The notes under the pieces were generated by a model. That model had not been told where the DNA came from, did no database searches, and saw nothing but the letters and a program-made list of their open reading frames with translations. A program made the position numbers and the translations under genes. A DNA stretch of 64,000 bases, taken from JAWLDA01 sp041686855. Its GTDB lineage: Bacteria; Bacillota; Limnochordia; DTU080; RSA5. Shown piece after piece: positions 32,469 to 41,660 of the stretch. Each line of letters opens with the position of its first letter. Position 1 is the first letter of the stretch. The stretch is from the NCBI GenBank assembly GCA_041686855.1, contig JAWLDA010000010.1:95416-159415 (forward strand), written 5' to 3'.

Positions 32469-33209
32469 TCAAATCTCTCTGAGCACGTACTCCACGTCGG
32501 ACTCCAAACGGTCGAGGGCTGATTCGAGGTAGGTGGTGATCGGCCCTGCCAGTAACTCAGGAAGTTCGTTTCGTTGGGCCAGTTCGGCAGGGGAAGGACG
32601 CATGGCGTGAAGTCTCTCGACCGCGCTCATCACGTGCTTGCGCAAATGACTGCGGTACGCCGCCGCGTACTGGTACGTCTCACAGTAATGGCCCATGGCA
32701 TGGGGGCGGGAGATCACTTGGGTGAATCGCTCAATCGGGTAGAGCGCCGGATTGAGTGACTCTCCAAAGTCAAAGAGGACTGGCAAATCCCGCACGACTG
32801 CCATGTTGAGGACACACGCATCCCAGTTGCGAACGAGGATGTTAAAGAGGAACTGGGCGGCTTGGGCGTCCAAAGCGACCTGCATGGGCAACTCGCTTGC
32901 ATCGTAGGAGTAAGCGTCCCGAGAGAGGTAGTGGCGTTCACCGTCCCACTGAGGATCGAGTTCGGGACACGTATCCACTTTGGGCCAGCGGATCTCGGTC
33001 ACGTTGGCGAGTGTACGGCCGATCTGAGATACTAAGCGTTCGATTGCAGGGTGGTTGGGCACGTACCCCCAGGTCGAGGGGGGGATCTGCAAGTAGCGAG
33101 CATCCTCCTGGGGCGCCCTCGGTCTTCCTATGCGTTTTACGTGGTAAGAGAGGCCGCCGATGGTGCATCGGCCGACAATCGCATCCGACGTTGGATCAAC
33201 TCTAGGCAT
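32469..33209 (-). CDS. Uncharacterised protein, possibly kinase-like (HipA/PI-kinase-type pattern)
   Basis: I do not recognise this 246-residue protein with certainty. Residues about 139-170 read ILVRNWDACVLNMAVV followed by LFDFGESLNP; a catalytic Asp, a metal-binding Asn and a DFG-like aspartate spaced in this way are typical of HipA-like and phosphatidylinositol-kinase-like folds. The N-terminal half contains YHVKRIGRPRAPQEDARYLQIPPSTWGY, where the lysine could bind ATP. It lies 62 bp after the MFS gene on the same strand and may be the last gene of that operon. Confidence 0.5.
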   Translation of the reverse strand: MPRVDPTSDAIVGRCTIGGLSYHVKRIGRPRAPQEDARYLQIPPSTWGYVPNHPAIERLVSQIGRTLANVTEIRWPKVDTCPELDPQWDGERHYLSRDAYSYDASELPMQVALDAQAAQFLFNILVRNWDACVLNMAVVRDLPVLFDFGESLNPALYPIERFTQVISRPHAMGHYCETYQYAAAYRSHLRKHVMSAVERLHAMRPSPAELAQRNELPELLAGPITTYLESALDRLESDVEYVLREI

Positions 33210-33271
33210 TCCGGTTGGTTCACCCCTTGATTACTGTCCAGAGCCGGCGAACGGCCGCCTCCCGGCGTCTC

Positions 33272-34444
33272 CTATGCGGAGACGCCGGGTTCGGATGCCG
33301 ATTGGCCGGCTTGCTCGTCTCGTCTTAATCGAAACGCCACCCAAATCAACGGGACGACCAGGATGAAATTGATTCCCACCGCTGTCTGGAAGCTCCAGGC
33401 CTCCGCCGCCAGCCCGGTCCACCACGGGGGCAACATTGCGCCCAGCGTCATGGCGACCGAGAGACCTCCGGTGACCGTCCCTGCCAGCGCGGGGAAGGTG
33501 CGGCTGCCATACGCAAGCGCGGTTGGGTACAACCCGGAGACGAACAGCCCGCTGAGCAGCACCCCGATGCCTAACCAAAGGGCACTCTGGCCGATAACGA
33601 CCAAGGGGTATGTGACCACGGTGCCCAGCGCGCACAGCATGATCGTTGCGGCGTATCCGCTCCGCTCTGAGATCGCCGCGCAGGCGAACCGTCCGACCGT
33701 CATGCCTAGGTAGAAGAGTGAGATCATACTCGTCGCGATGAACGGAGCGATCCCCGATTGCTGCAGATAGACACTCACCCAACCCAATAGGCTTAAGGAT
33801 ACACCGTTGTAAACAAAGGCGATGATAAAGAGCAAGAGGAAAACCTCGTGCTTGAACATCGTCACGTCAAATCGTCCCTTACCCTTGGGCGCTTCGATTT
33901 TGGGGTGAGGGAAGAACGCGGCCACGATGCCGAAGAGCAACCACGAGACGGCGGAGACTAAGAGAATGGTCCGCCAGTGGGTGCCTGCTCCCAGCATCCA
34001 GGCGATGGCCAATGGTCCCACCGCTGCACCCAGGCCGTAAACGCCGTGGAGAATGTTGAGCCCTTTTCCCTGGGTCGACGTGTTCACATCGGCAGCCAGA
34101 GCATTCACCACCGTGGCCACAGCGCTTTGCGCCACGCCGGCGAGCATGAACGCTACTAAAAAGAGCGTCCAACTCGTCGTGGTCGAGGCGGCAAAGAGGC
34201 CTATTCCGAGTGCAAGCGTACTCGCAAAGACGATCCAGCGCCGTCCGACAAGGTCCGACCACAGTCCGATAAAGAAACCGCCGAACATGCCACCAAGCGC
34301 TTTGGCTGGAAAGAAAAGCCCAAGACTAGCTAAACTGAGCTCAAATTCGGCCATGGCTGAGGCCATCAGCGGCGGAAAGATCATGACCACAGTTCCCAGC
34401 AGAAAGTACCCGACGATGGACAGCCGACCAAGTGCAGTGTGCAT
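33272..34444 (-). CDS. Major facilitator superfamily transporter
   Basis: The 390-residue protein has 12 predicted helices and the MFS loop motif in GLWSDLVGRRWIVFA. The two six-helix halves are joined by a basic loop (FFPHPKIEAPKGKGRF). The C-terminal half retains GMTVGRFACAAISERSGY. AAGGAG precedes the ATG at 34444. It follows a zinc-type dehydrogenase by 35 bp, so it may import the dehydrogenase substrate, probably a sugar or organic acid. Confidence 0.87.
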   Translation of the reverse strand: MHTALGRLSIVGYFLLGTVVMIFPPLMASAMAEFELSLASLGLFFPAKALGGMFGGFFIGLWSDLVGRRWIVFASTLALGIGLFAASTTTSWTLFLVAFMLAGVAQSAVATVVNALAADVNTSTQGKGLNILHGVYGLGAAVGPLAIAWMLGAGTHWRTILLVSAVSWLLFGIVAAFFPHPKIEAPKGKGRFDVTMFKHEVFLLLFIIAFVYNGVSLSLLGWVSVYLQQSGIAPFIATSMISLFYLGMTVGRFACAAISERSGYAATIMLCALGTVVTYPLVVIGQSALWLGIGVLLSGLFVSGLYPTALAYGSRTFPALAGTVTGGLSVAMTLGAMLPPWWTGLAAEAWSFQTAVGINFILVVPLIWVAFRLRRDEQAGQSASEPGVSA

Positions 34445-34479
34445 GGGTATGCTCCTTGTGGTGATGATCGTTTTGGTCG

Positions 34480-35526
34480 CTAGCGCATCTTTAAAGCGAC
34501 GCCTAGTACCTTCTGGGGTGATTGGATAATCGTCTCACACGCTTCGACGGCCTGGCCGATTTCATAGCGGTGCGTGACCAATTCGCGGGCGTTTAGCCGC
34601 CCATCCGCCAGCCAACGAACGATCTCTTCGAGGTTTCGCTGCGTCGTCCAGGGAACAAAGACGGGCGGGTAGTCAGCGCCGTACTCATACGCCTGGTCGT
34701 GGTAACCGGGGCCCGTCCGTGCTGCGCTGCGAATGTCGAGGTTGCCCAAACCTGCGCCAAACCGGTGCGTGACGCTGGCGCCGCCCGGTATGACCACGCG
34801 ACCGTAGATGTGGCCGTCCGGCGAGGTCTTCATCAACTTGGCCAGCTGCTGCATAGCCGACGTCCCGTCTCCGCCGAAGCAAATGTAGCCGGCGTCGAGT
34901 CCGTAGCCACGGGTGAACGCGTTTACGACGTCCTCGAAGTCGTCACCAGGAACTTCTGCACGCTCTACGCCGCTTGCAAGGCACTTTTGAATGCGAAAGT
35001 CGAGGCGATCGACGCCCATCACGTGGGTGCCGGCAATACTTGAGAGTTGAGCGGCAAACTGACCCACGAGCCCTAACCCCATCACCATGACGAACTCGCC
35101 AAATCTGAGATCGGCGCGCTGCACGGCGTTCATCGCCGTCGCGGCCAGAGCGATCGTCGCGCCCTCTTCAAAACTGACGGAGTCGGGGAGGTGTATGGCG
35201 AGATTTACCGGCACGTTGGCGTAGGTGCCGTGGACGGCATAACCGGCCCCCATACACGCGACGCGATCGCCGGGCTTAAATCGAGTCACTCCCGGGCTTA
35301 CCTCGACGACGACGCCGGCGTTTTGATACCCGAAGGGTCGCCACCGCTCTTCAGCGCCGGTGGCGCGCACCTCCCCTTTCAGGCTGCCGAGCTCCGTTCC
35401 TGCGCTGATCACCGAAGTGTCGACTTCGACGAGAATTTCGCCGTCCTTAAGGGCGGGCACCTCCTCCTCGACGACGCCGAGGGTTCCGACGTTCGATCGT
35501 GATAAGATTCGGCGGGTTCGTTTCAT
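34480..35526 (-). CDS. Medium-chain zinc-type alcohol/sugar dehydrogenase-like protein
   Basis: This 348-residue MDR protein has an N-terminal GroES-like domain (DTSVISAGTELGSLKGE, GYQNAGVVVEV, PGDRVACMGAGYAVHGTYANVP) and a Rossmann domain with VMVMGLGLVGQFAAQLSSIAGTHVMGVDR. The SAGTE segment replaces the catalytic zinc Cys seen in classical alcohol dehydrogenases, as in a subgroup found with sugar-catabolic genes. GGAGGAATATAAC precedes ATG 35526. It is the first gene of the operon that continues with the MFS transporter. Confidence 0.86.
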   Translation of the reverse strand: MKRTRRILSRSNVGTLGVVEEEVPALKDGEILVEVDTSVISAGTELGSLKGEVRATGAEERWRPFGYQNAGVVVEVSPGVTRFKPGDRVACMGAGYAVHGTYANVPVNLAIHLPDSVSFEEGATIALAATAMNAVQRADLRFGEFVMVMGLGLVGQFAAQLSSIAGTHVMGVDRLDFRIQKCLASGVERAEVPGDDFEDVVNAFTRGYGLDAGYICFGGDGTSAMQQLAKLMKTSPDGHIYGRVVIPGGASVTHRFGAGLGNLDIRSAARTGPGYHDQAYEYGADYPPVFVPWTTQRNLEEIVRWLADGRLNARELVTHRYEIGQAVEACETIIQSPQKVLGVALKMR

Positions 35527-35781
35527 GTTATATTCCTCCAGTGCGAATGTCTTGCCACAGCGAGTGATCAATAGGTTTCCAAGGGGTGATATTCGTCCTT
35601 GTCAAGGACCGACCTGCATGAAGAGGTGTGTCAGGTGTGTGTCGGGTTTGTTGCCCCCAATTGGGCGCACGTTCCCAGGATGTTGGTGCTGCTCCCCGAA
35701 GAACCACTCTATAATGTGAAGCAACGTGTAATAGTCGACGTGCGTCCAGGGCGCAACGACAAGTGATGGAGGAGAAACGAT

Positions 35782-36618
35782 ATGGGAGATACGGCGCTGA
35801 GAGCGCGGATCATCAGCGAATTGGGCGTAAAGGCAACGATTGATCCCGCAAAGGAGATTGATCGTCGCGTCACCTTCTTGAAGGAGTACCTGCTGTGGTC
35901 GGGCGCGAACGGGTTCGTTTTGAGTATATCGGGCGGGCAAGATTCAACGCTAGCGGGCCGGTTGGCGCAGCTTGCGGTCGAAGCCGCCCGGCGGGAACGA
36001 CCGGATCGAGAGCTCTCCTTTATCGCTTTGCGTCTGCCCTATGGCGTGCAACACGATGAGGACGACGCTCAAACCGCTCTGGGTTTTATTGCGGCCGACG
36101 TCGAGTACACGATCAACATCAAGCCCGCCGTAGACGCTTCCGCCGCGGCTTACTTAGAGGCGACTTCGGAGCCGTTGCGCGATTTTGTCAAGGGAAACAC
36201 CAAGGCCCGTGAGCGGATGAAGGTACACTACGACTTCGCCGGACAGCGGGGCTTACTCGTGATTGGGACCGACCACGCGGCCGAGGCGGTCGCCGGCTTC
36301 TTTACCAAGGGAGGAGATGGGACGTGCGACCTGATTCCCCTCTCCGGCCTCTCCAAGCGGCAAGGTAAAGCGCTCCTAAAGGCGTTGGGAGCGCCCGAAT
36401 CGACGTACACGAAAGTGCCGACGGCCGATTTGTTGGATGAGAAACCCGGACAGCCGGACGAGACCGAGTTGGGCATCACCTACGGGGAGATCGACGATTA
36501 CCTCGAAGGGCGGCCTGTCTCCAAAGAAGCGGCCGATCGCATCGAGAGCCGATTTATTGCGACGCGGCATAAGCGAGTCATGCCCGTGACACCCGACGAC
36601 ACGTGGTGGAGAGAGTAA
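35782..36618 (+). CDS. nadE: Ammonia-dependent NAD+ synthetase
   Basis: The 278-residue enzyme amidates deamido-NAD with ammonia and ATP, the last step of NAD synthesis. The PP-loop is LSISGGQDSTLAGR (residues 48-61). RLPYGVQHDEDDAQTAL, NTKARERMKVHYDFAG, VIGTDHAAEAVAGFFTKGGDGTCDLIPLSGLSKRQ and PTADLLDEKPGQPDE are highly conserved in NadE. There is no glutaminase domain, so free ammonia is the nitrogen source. GGAGGAGAAACGAT gives a strong ribosome-binding site, and TATAAT at 35710-35715 probably belongs to its promoter. Confidence 0.95.
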   Translation: MGDTALRARIISELGVKATIDPAKEIDRRVTFLKEYLLWSGANGFVLSISGGQDSTLAGRLAQLAVEAARRERPDRELSFIALRLPYGVQHDEDDAQTALGFIAADVEYTINIKPAVDASAAAYLEATSEPLRDFVKGNTKARERMKVHYDFAGQRGLLVIGTDHAAEAVAGFFTKGGDGTCDLIPLSGLSKRQGKALLKALGAPESTYTKVPTADLLDEKPGQPDETELGITYGEIDDYLEGRPVSKEAADRIESRFIATRHKRVMPVTPDDTWWRE

Positions 36619-36720
36619 CCGGCACTTAGGAAGCTAGGCACATCCACCACCTTTTGGACTGCGGCGACGTACATGGCCGCTCTCTTTGCGTGGGATCTTA
36701 CGCTGGGAGGGGGGATAACG

Positions 36721-36987
36721 ATGCCGCAACAGCGCTACAACTTCGGGCGTCAACAGCAACAGCAGCAGCAGAACCAGCAGAACCAGCAAAACCAACAGCA
36801 GCAGCAGAACCAGCAGAATCAACAGTTGCAGCAGTCGGTGCAGCAGGGCAACCAGCAGTTCCTTCAGGAGATCGGCCAGTTGGCCCAGCAGGCTCAGGCC
36901 AACCCTCAGCAGGCGCAGCAGAACGCTCAACGGATTGAGCAGCTTGCCCGCCAGGTTCAGCAGCAGCAAAAGCAGCAACAGCGGTAA
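36721..36987 (+). CDS. Glutamine-rich low-complexity small protein
   Basis: This 88-residue protein starts with MPQQRYNFGR and is then composed largely of Gln and Asn, with runs of up to seven Gln up to about residue 45; the second half (FLQEIGQLAQQAQANPQQAQQNAQRIEQLARQV) looks like an amphipathic helix. A strong GGAGGGGGG ribosome-binding site and a following terminator support a real gene. No family is recognised. Spore-coat or surface proteins and prion-like proteins have similar composition, but nothing here decides. Confidence 0.72.
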   Translation: MPQQRYNFGRQQQQQQQNQQNQQNQQQQQNQQNQQLQQSVQQGNQQFLQEIGQLAQQAQANPQQAQQNAQRIEQLARQVQQQQKQQQR

Positions 36988-37009
36988 CGCAGATTAGTTA
37001 GGTTACCAC

Positions 37010-37058
37010 GATGAGTGCGTGCACCCATGTCTTTTAGCGGTGCGCGCACTCATCTTTA
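37010..37058 (+). terminator. Terminator after the Gln-rich gene
   Basis: GATGAGTGCGTGCAC (37010-37024) pairs with GTGCGCGCACTCATC (37040-37054) with a single G-U pair, followed by TTTAG. Confidence 0.75.
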
Positions 37059-37158
37059 GTGGAAAAACTCGGCAGGGGTGACCTGCTTTTGGAGAGAATA
37101 CACAGGCAACTCGAGGAATTCAGGGGGTTGCGATACTGTGTATACAATTCGACACGCG

Positions 37159-37566
37159 ATGCCGAAAGGAGAGGCGCGCGCTTCGCAGACCGGTTATCAC
37201 GGCCTCTGCATTGCCCGGGAGTCACAAAACCCCGATGACGCCTGGGAGTTGATCAAGTTCCTCTCGTATGACGATGAAGGCGCAACGCTCTTCACACGTG
37301 CCGAGAATCGCGTGCCCGTCTTAGGCGCCACCGCCCAAGATTTCATCCTCCGGTTCTCTGACGTGCTCCCCGAGTCTATGATCCGCTCGATTACAGACGG
37401 AGCGGATTACATCTATAACACCCGCTACGGTCGCCATCCCCGTGGGAACGACATGTTCAACACCTGGATCCGGTTACACGCAGAGATGACGCAAGGAGAA
37501 GTCTCCGTGCGGGAGGCTATGGAGCGAGTCGCCCCGGCGATCCGTGCCATGATCGCTGGCCGATAG
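37159..37566 (+). pseudogene. Truncated remnant of a family-1 solute-binding protein
   Basis: The frame ending at 37566 encodes only the C-terminal third of a sugar-binding protein: GYHGLCIARESQNPDDAWELIKFLSYDDEGATLFTRAENRVPV and GEVSVREAMERVAPAIRAMIAGR. It aligns closely in pattern with the C terminus of the intact protein encoded at 60338-61609 (AWELLKYLTYDPEGSVLFTRAENRIPV, GEVSVQQVVNQVAPVIRAML). The signal peptide and N-terminal lobe are missing and no start with a ribosome-binding site is present. It appears to be a 5-prime deleted copy left next to an active Gfo/Idh/MocA gene. Confidence 0.82.
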
Positions 37567-37618
37567 TCCAATCGGCGTAGGCGAGCTGATGGAGCTCGAT
37601 GTTGAGACAGGGGGAAGT

Positions 37619-38815
37619 GTGTTGGAAAAGCTCAAGGTAGGCGTCGTTGGCTTGCGGCGGGGACTCGCGCACGTGAAGAGCGCGCTTAGGTTGGAGAACG
37701 TGGATTTGGTCGCAGTTGCCGACCGCCGCGAGATGTTTCGCACCAGGGCGCAGGGGGTGATCGAGGAGCACGGTGCGTCGACGGCGGTCCTGTCGGAGTA
37801 CGACGAGTTGTTGGCAGTGAAGCCGGATGCCATCGTGGTGGCGACCAACGGAAAGCTCCAAGTTGAGCACAGTTGTATCGCGCTCGATGCCGGGTGTCAC
37901 GTCCTCTCGGAAGTACCGGGCATGTACACATTGGACGAAGCGATCAGGTTGCGAGATACGGTGGAGCGAACGGGCCGTACGTACATGCTCGCGGAGAACA
38001 TGTGTTATGAGCACTTTCTACCCTACTGGCGAAAGTGGATTGTAGAGGATCGATTTGGTCCGATCTCCTTGGCCGAAGCGGAGTACATTCACTACTTGCC
38101 GGAGACGTTGTGGACCGCGGACGGCACCCGCTTTAAACCGACTGAGGCGGCCGGCAAGTCGGGGGTGAGTCCGATTTGGCGGGCCGATCAGCCACCGATC
38201 CAGTATCTCATGCACGATCTGGGTCCGCTCCTTGAACTGATGGACGATCGTGTCGTCTCAGCAACCTGCCGTAGCGGTCCGTGGTGGCAGCGAGAGGCGC
38301 CGCTACGTAGCGACGGACAGTTCGCTCTGTTCGAAACCGAGAAGGGTTCCGTCATACGCATCCTTGTCACACTCAATTGCCGCCGCCCCAGCGAACACCG
38401 CAAGCGACTCTTCGGCACGGAGGGCGGTCTCGAACACTTTAGCTACGAGGGGTTCACGCGCCGCTTCGACCGCAACCGGAGTGAGCGCGAGGGGTGGGAG
38501 ATCGTTCGTATCGACCGGACACCGCACGGACTCGACATTGCGAGCGGACACGGCGGCACGGACATCAAGACCGTTAAGGCGTTTGTCGATGCCGTACTGG
38601 CGGGGAGAGCGGCGCCCATCGATGTTTATCGAGCGATCGACTACTCGCTGCCGGGGATTTTAGCGGATGAATCGGCACGCCGTGGGGGTGCGCCTGTACC
38701 GGTTCCCAACCTTCATCGGGGTCCGTTCCCGGGAACACGCTTTTGGGAGAGCATTCCCCTGCCGGAGGATGAGCCCCTGGGAGAGACGTACGTGCGGGAC
38801 GGGGTCGGCCGCTAG
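37619..38815 (+). CDS. Gfo/Idh/MocA family oxidoreductase
   Basis: The 398-residue protein has an N-terminal LKVGVVGLRRGLAHVKSAL nucleotide-binding fold, VVATNGKLQVEHSCIALDAGCHVLSEVPGMYT in place of the usual EKP segment (SEVP instead of EKP), and LMHDLGPLLELMDD as the substrate-site helix. Loss of the EKP lysine suggests altered chemistry. AGGGGG is placed for GTG 37619 or TTG 37622. It follows the solute-binding-protein remnant, which suggests an older uptake-catabolism unit. Confidence 0.83.
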   Translation: MLEKLKVGVVGLRRGLAHVKSALRLENVDLVAVADRREMFRTRAQGVIEEHGASTAVLSEYDELLAVKPDAIVVATNGKLQVEHSCIALDAGCHVLSEVPGMYTLDEAIRLRDTVERTGRTYMLAENMCYEHFLPYWRKWIVEDRFGPISLAEAEYIHYLPETLWTADGTRFKPTEAAGKSGVSPIWRADQPPIQYLMHDLGPLLELMDDRVVSATCRSGPWWQREAPLRSDGQFALFETEKGSVIRILVTLNCRRPSEHRKRLFGTEGGLEHFSYEGFTRRFDRNRSEREGWEIVRIDRTPHGLDIASGHGGTDIKTVKAFVDAVLAGRAAPIDVYRAIDYSLPGILADESARRGGAPVPVPNLHRGPFPGTRFWESIPLPEDEPLGETYVRDGVGR

Positions 38816-38827
38816 GACGACCCCGTC
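38798..38827 (+). terminator. Terminator overlapping the oxidoreductase stop codon
   Basis: GACGGGGTCG (38798-38807) pairs perfectly with CGACCCCGTC (38818-38827); the stop codon 38813-38815 lies in the loop. Confidence 0.65.
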
Positions 38828-38861
38828 TGCCATTAGAGGGCAAGTGAGTTGATGAGGGTCA

Positions 38862-40112
38862 TTATTGCCCGGCTAAGATGGAGTTGACCACGTCGTGTGC
38901 CTGCTGTAGTCCGGCCTCGGGAGCGAGCTCCCCGTTCCAAATGCGGTTAATTGTCGGGTTCATCGCGGCCGTCACTTCCGATGGAACGACGTACGCGGCG
39001 TAACCGTCTGGATCAAAGGCCGTGTCGATGAAAGCCATCCAATTCGATGGCAGATCGAGCGGGATCTCATCGTAACGCAGCATCGCATCGCGCAGGGAAG
39101 GGAGGCGCCCGGTGGTTGCCGAGAAGCGCACCTGGCGTTCAACATCCCCAACGAGAAAGTGGATCCAACGCCACGCGGCCTCTTTGTTTGTGCTGTCTTT
39201 TAAGATCTGAAAGCCGTCGGGGTTAACACGAGCGGCCCGACTCGCCGAACCACGCGGTTGCAAGGCGATGTCCCAATCGACTGGAGACTCCTGCCACCGG
39301 GTCCCGACGACACCCGGTCCGTCCACCAACGTGATGGCCACATTCGCGGCCGGCGGCCAAATCGTGTACCCCGACGGCGCCGCCACTCGGTCGTCGTTGA
39401 TGAGCCCCGCAAAGAACCGTACGGCCTCGAGCACTTCAGGGGAGTTTAGCCGACTCTCTGTGGGAAAGACCAGCCGGTCAAACCATTGCCCCCCGGCTTG
39501 GTGCACTTGTTGTTCCCAGCGGGCCGTTATGCGGCGTTCTGTCCCGTACTGGTCGGGGGAGCCGTCACCATTCCGGTCGACGGTGAGGTGTCGGGCACTC
39601 TCCCTAAAGGTCTCCCAAGTCCAATCGTCACCTAGTCGGATCGGATCGGTGAGACCGGCGGCGGCGAACATGTCTCGGTTGAAGAAGGTCGTGACAGGAT
39701 AGATGCTGATGGGGATGCCCCAAAGGGTTCCGTTCGGCGCCGTCACTCCTGCGACCGTGACCGGAGGGAAGAGCGAGAGGTCCAGACCGGAGCGGTCGAC
39801 GTAGGGTTGTAAGTTCTCAAATAGCTCCTCCTTGATCAGCGTCGCCCCGATCATCGGATGAAAGTCCGTCACATCGGGAGCGACCCCGCCTGAGATCATC
39901 ACCAACGTCTGCTCCGTGTAGTTGCCACTCGACTGAATCACGTTGACGTGAATACCAGTCTCCTGGCGGAACTCCTCAGCCATGTTCTCCAAGTGTTCGA
40001 GCCACTTCTCCCCGTGACCTGAGTAGGTGTAATGCGTGATCTCCTGCGCGAATCCAATGCCACTGAGCGCCATTACCAGAGAGATACAGAGGGTGACAAC
40101 GAGCTTGAACAT
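38862..40112 (-). CDS. ABC transporter sugar-binding protein (family 1)
   Basis: The 416-residue precursor has a signal peptide (MFKLVVTLCISLVMALSGIGFAQ) and a family-1 solute-binding fold: GIHVNVIQSSGNYTEQTLVMISGGVAPDVTDFHPM, LWGIPISIYPVTTFFNRDMFAAAGLTDP, DRNGDGSPDQYGTE and a C-terminal NKEAAWRWIHFLVGD. It should bind a carbohydrate in the periplasm. It is divergent from the binding protein at 40313, separated by a 200-bp control region, and no permease gene is close. Confidence 0.9.
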   Translation of the reverse strand: MFKLVVTLCISLVMALSGIGFAQEITHYTYSGHGEKWLEHLENMAEEFRQETGIHVNVIQSSGNYTEQTLVMISGGVAPDVTDFHPMIGATLIKEELFENLQPYVDRSGLDLSLFPPVTVAGVTAPNGTLWGIPISIYPVTTFFNRDMFAAAGLTDPIRLGDDWTWETFRESARHLTVDRNGDGSPDQYGTERRITARWEQQVHQAGGQWFDRLVFPTESRLNSPEVLEAVRFFAGLINDDRVAAPSGYTIWPPAANVAITLVDGPGVVGTRWQESPVDWDIALQPRGSASRAARVNPDGFQILKDSTNKEAAWRWIHFLVGDVERQVRFSATTGRLPSLRDAMLRYDEIPLDLPSNWMAFIDTAFDPDGYAAYVVPSEVTAAMNPTINRIWNGELAPEAGLQQAHDVVNSILAGQ

Positions 40113-40312
40113 TCAGTTAACCTCCTCGGAGCGCAAATGTCTGGGTTTTCGGATTAACTTGCAGTGATCCGAACCAATTCCTGCAAAAATTCACAATAAA
40201 CACGGACCGCCAGAGAATGAAGAACTAAGATTTTTCACCGCGTGGAGGGAAATTTTGCGTTGCGGAAGAAATACCCTTCGATACACACAATTGAGGAGAG
40301 GGGTATGAGTCA
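40113..40312. promoter_or_regulatory. Divergent control region between two solute-binding protein genes
   Basis: The region must hold the promoters of both flanking genes. It is A+T-richer than the surroundings, but no convincing -35/-10 pair or palindrome was found. Confidence 0.4.
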
Positions 40313-41560
40313 ATGCATCGACGCGTAGGTAGAGTTCTTTTGACGACGGCGCTCGTAATCGCCTTGAGCGGCCTGACGGGTTTGGCGCAGGATGTGAAGC
40401 TGGTTTGGACATTTTGCTGCGCTCAAGAGAGTCGGCGGGTCCTCTTTGAGGAGCTTGCTCGGCAGTACAGTGAGCAGACCCCCGGAGTCGAAGTGGAAGC
40501 CATCTATCCAGGTGGTAGCTACCCGGCCACGATTCAAACGTGGATTGCCGGCGGTACACAGGTTGACGTGATGTGGACAGGGCAAAACATGTGGGCGTTC
40601 CCCTTTGAAATGCTCGACGATTTAGTAGACGTGGGCGGGGATATTCGATCCGTGCACCCGTCGATGATGCAAAGCGGCGAGTGGTTGGGACATCAGGTCG
40701 TGATCCCGTACGGCGCGAATACACACACGTTTGCATATAACACCTCGCTCTTTGATGAAGCCGGGCTGGCCTATCCCACGGCTGATTGGAACTGGGACGA
40801 AGCCATTGAGATGGCGGAAGCGATAACTCGAGATACGAACAACGACGGAGTGCCCGAGCAAGCAGGACTTCTGCCCTATAGCACCGCCGTCTTCGCAAGT
40901 TTCCTCAATTACGGCGGCGATTCGTACTCTGAAGACGGACGCAAGCTGGACCTCACCAATCCGGGTGCCGTCGCGGGAGCAAATCTATACGTTGATATTA
41001 CGAAGCGTTTGGGAATCGCTCCGGCGGCCGGGACTGAGGTGGCCTGGCAAAACGGCAACATCGGGATGCAGCAAATCGGTATCTTTAACGTCCCGAGCAT
41101 GCGAGTTGACGGTCTCTCCTGGGATATCGCGCCCCTTCCGGGGTTGAACGTCGAGGGTGAGCGTCGCACCAGTACCTTCGTCTCCATGGAGGCGTGGGGG
41201 ATTAACCGCCTCAGCCAGCACAAAAACGAGGCACGCGACTTTGTGCGTTGGCTCTTTAGCGAGGACGTGATGGCGCAGATCGGCGCAGCGGGCGTGGTTA
41301 TTCCGACGTCTTCCTACGGATACGCCTCCTTCCTGGGACAAAACCCGCCGCCGGCCAACCTCCAAGCGTTTATTGATTCCTTCGCCTATGGACACCAGCA
41401 AATCGGTACGCACCCGGCCGGCTCCGATGTCTGGGCGGCGATTGCAGGGAACGCCCTGTACACCCAGATGATCAACGATCAGGCTGATCCCGGGGCAGTC
41501 TTGCCTGAGCTGGAGCGAGTGGGTCAGGCAGTTCTCGATGAGTACTGGTCGAAACAATAG
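40313..41560 (+). CDS. ABC transporter sugar-binding protein (family 1)
   Basis: The 415-residue precursor starts with a signal peptide (VLLTTALVIALSGLTGLAQ), then VKLVWTFCCAQESRRVLFEELARQYSEQTPGVEVEAIYPGG and IAGGTQVDVMWTGQNMW, typical of family-1 binding proteins; DTNNDGVPEQAGLLP is a characteristic Asn/Asp turn and EARDFVRWLFSEDVMAQI the C-terminal helix. GGAGAGG precedes the ATG. It is followed 235 bp later by another binding protein gene with no permease between them. Confidence 0.9.
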   Translation: MHRRVGRVLLTTALVIALSGLTGLAQDVKLVWTFCCAQESRRVLFEELARQYSEQTPGVEVEAIYPGGSYPATIQTWIAGGTQVDVMWTGQNMWAFPFEMLDDLVDVGGDIRSVHPSMMQSGEWLGHQVVIPYGANTHTFAYNTSLFDEAGLAYPTADWNWDEAIEMAEAITRDTNNDGVPEQAGLLPYSTAVFASFLNYGGDSYSEDGRKLDLTNPGAVAGANLYVDITKRLGIAPAAGTEVAWQNGNIGMQQIGIFNVPSMRVDGLSWDIAPLPGLNVEGERRTSTFVSMEAWGINRLSQHKNEARDFVRWLFSEDVMAQIGAAGVVIPTSSYGYASFLGQNPPPANLQAFIDSFAYGHQQIGTHPAGSDVWAAIAGNALYTQMINDQADPGAVLPELERVGQAVLDEYWSKQ

Positions 41561-41638
41561 TCATGGGACACCCCCAAAGCGCCAAGCTAATTAAAGAGTA
41601 GAGTATCGGCCCGATCCCTTGCGAGGGGCGATACGCGA

Positions 41639-41660
41639 GTGGGAGCCAAACGGCTCCCAC
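41639..41660 (+). terminator. Hairpin between two solute-binding protein genes
   Basis: GTGGGAGCC (41639-41647) and GGCTCCCAC (41652-41660) form a perfect stem with loop AAAC; a T-run (TTTTTTT) follows only about 14 bp later. An additional GTATCG/CGATAC stem lies just upstream. Confidence 0.5.

Noticed and set aside
35655..35670. CCCAATTGGG palindrome upstream of nadE as an operator
   Set aside because: A single short palindrome with no second copy or clear promoter overlap is not enough evidence.
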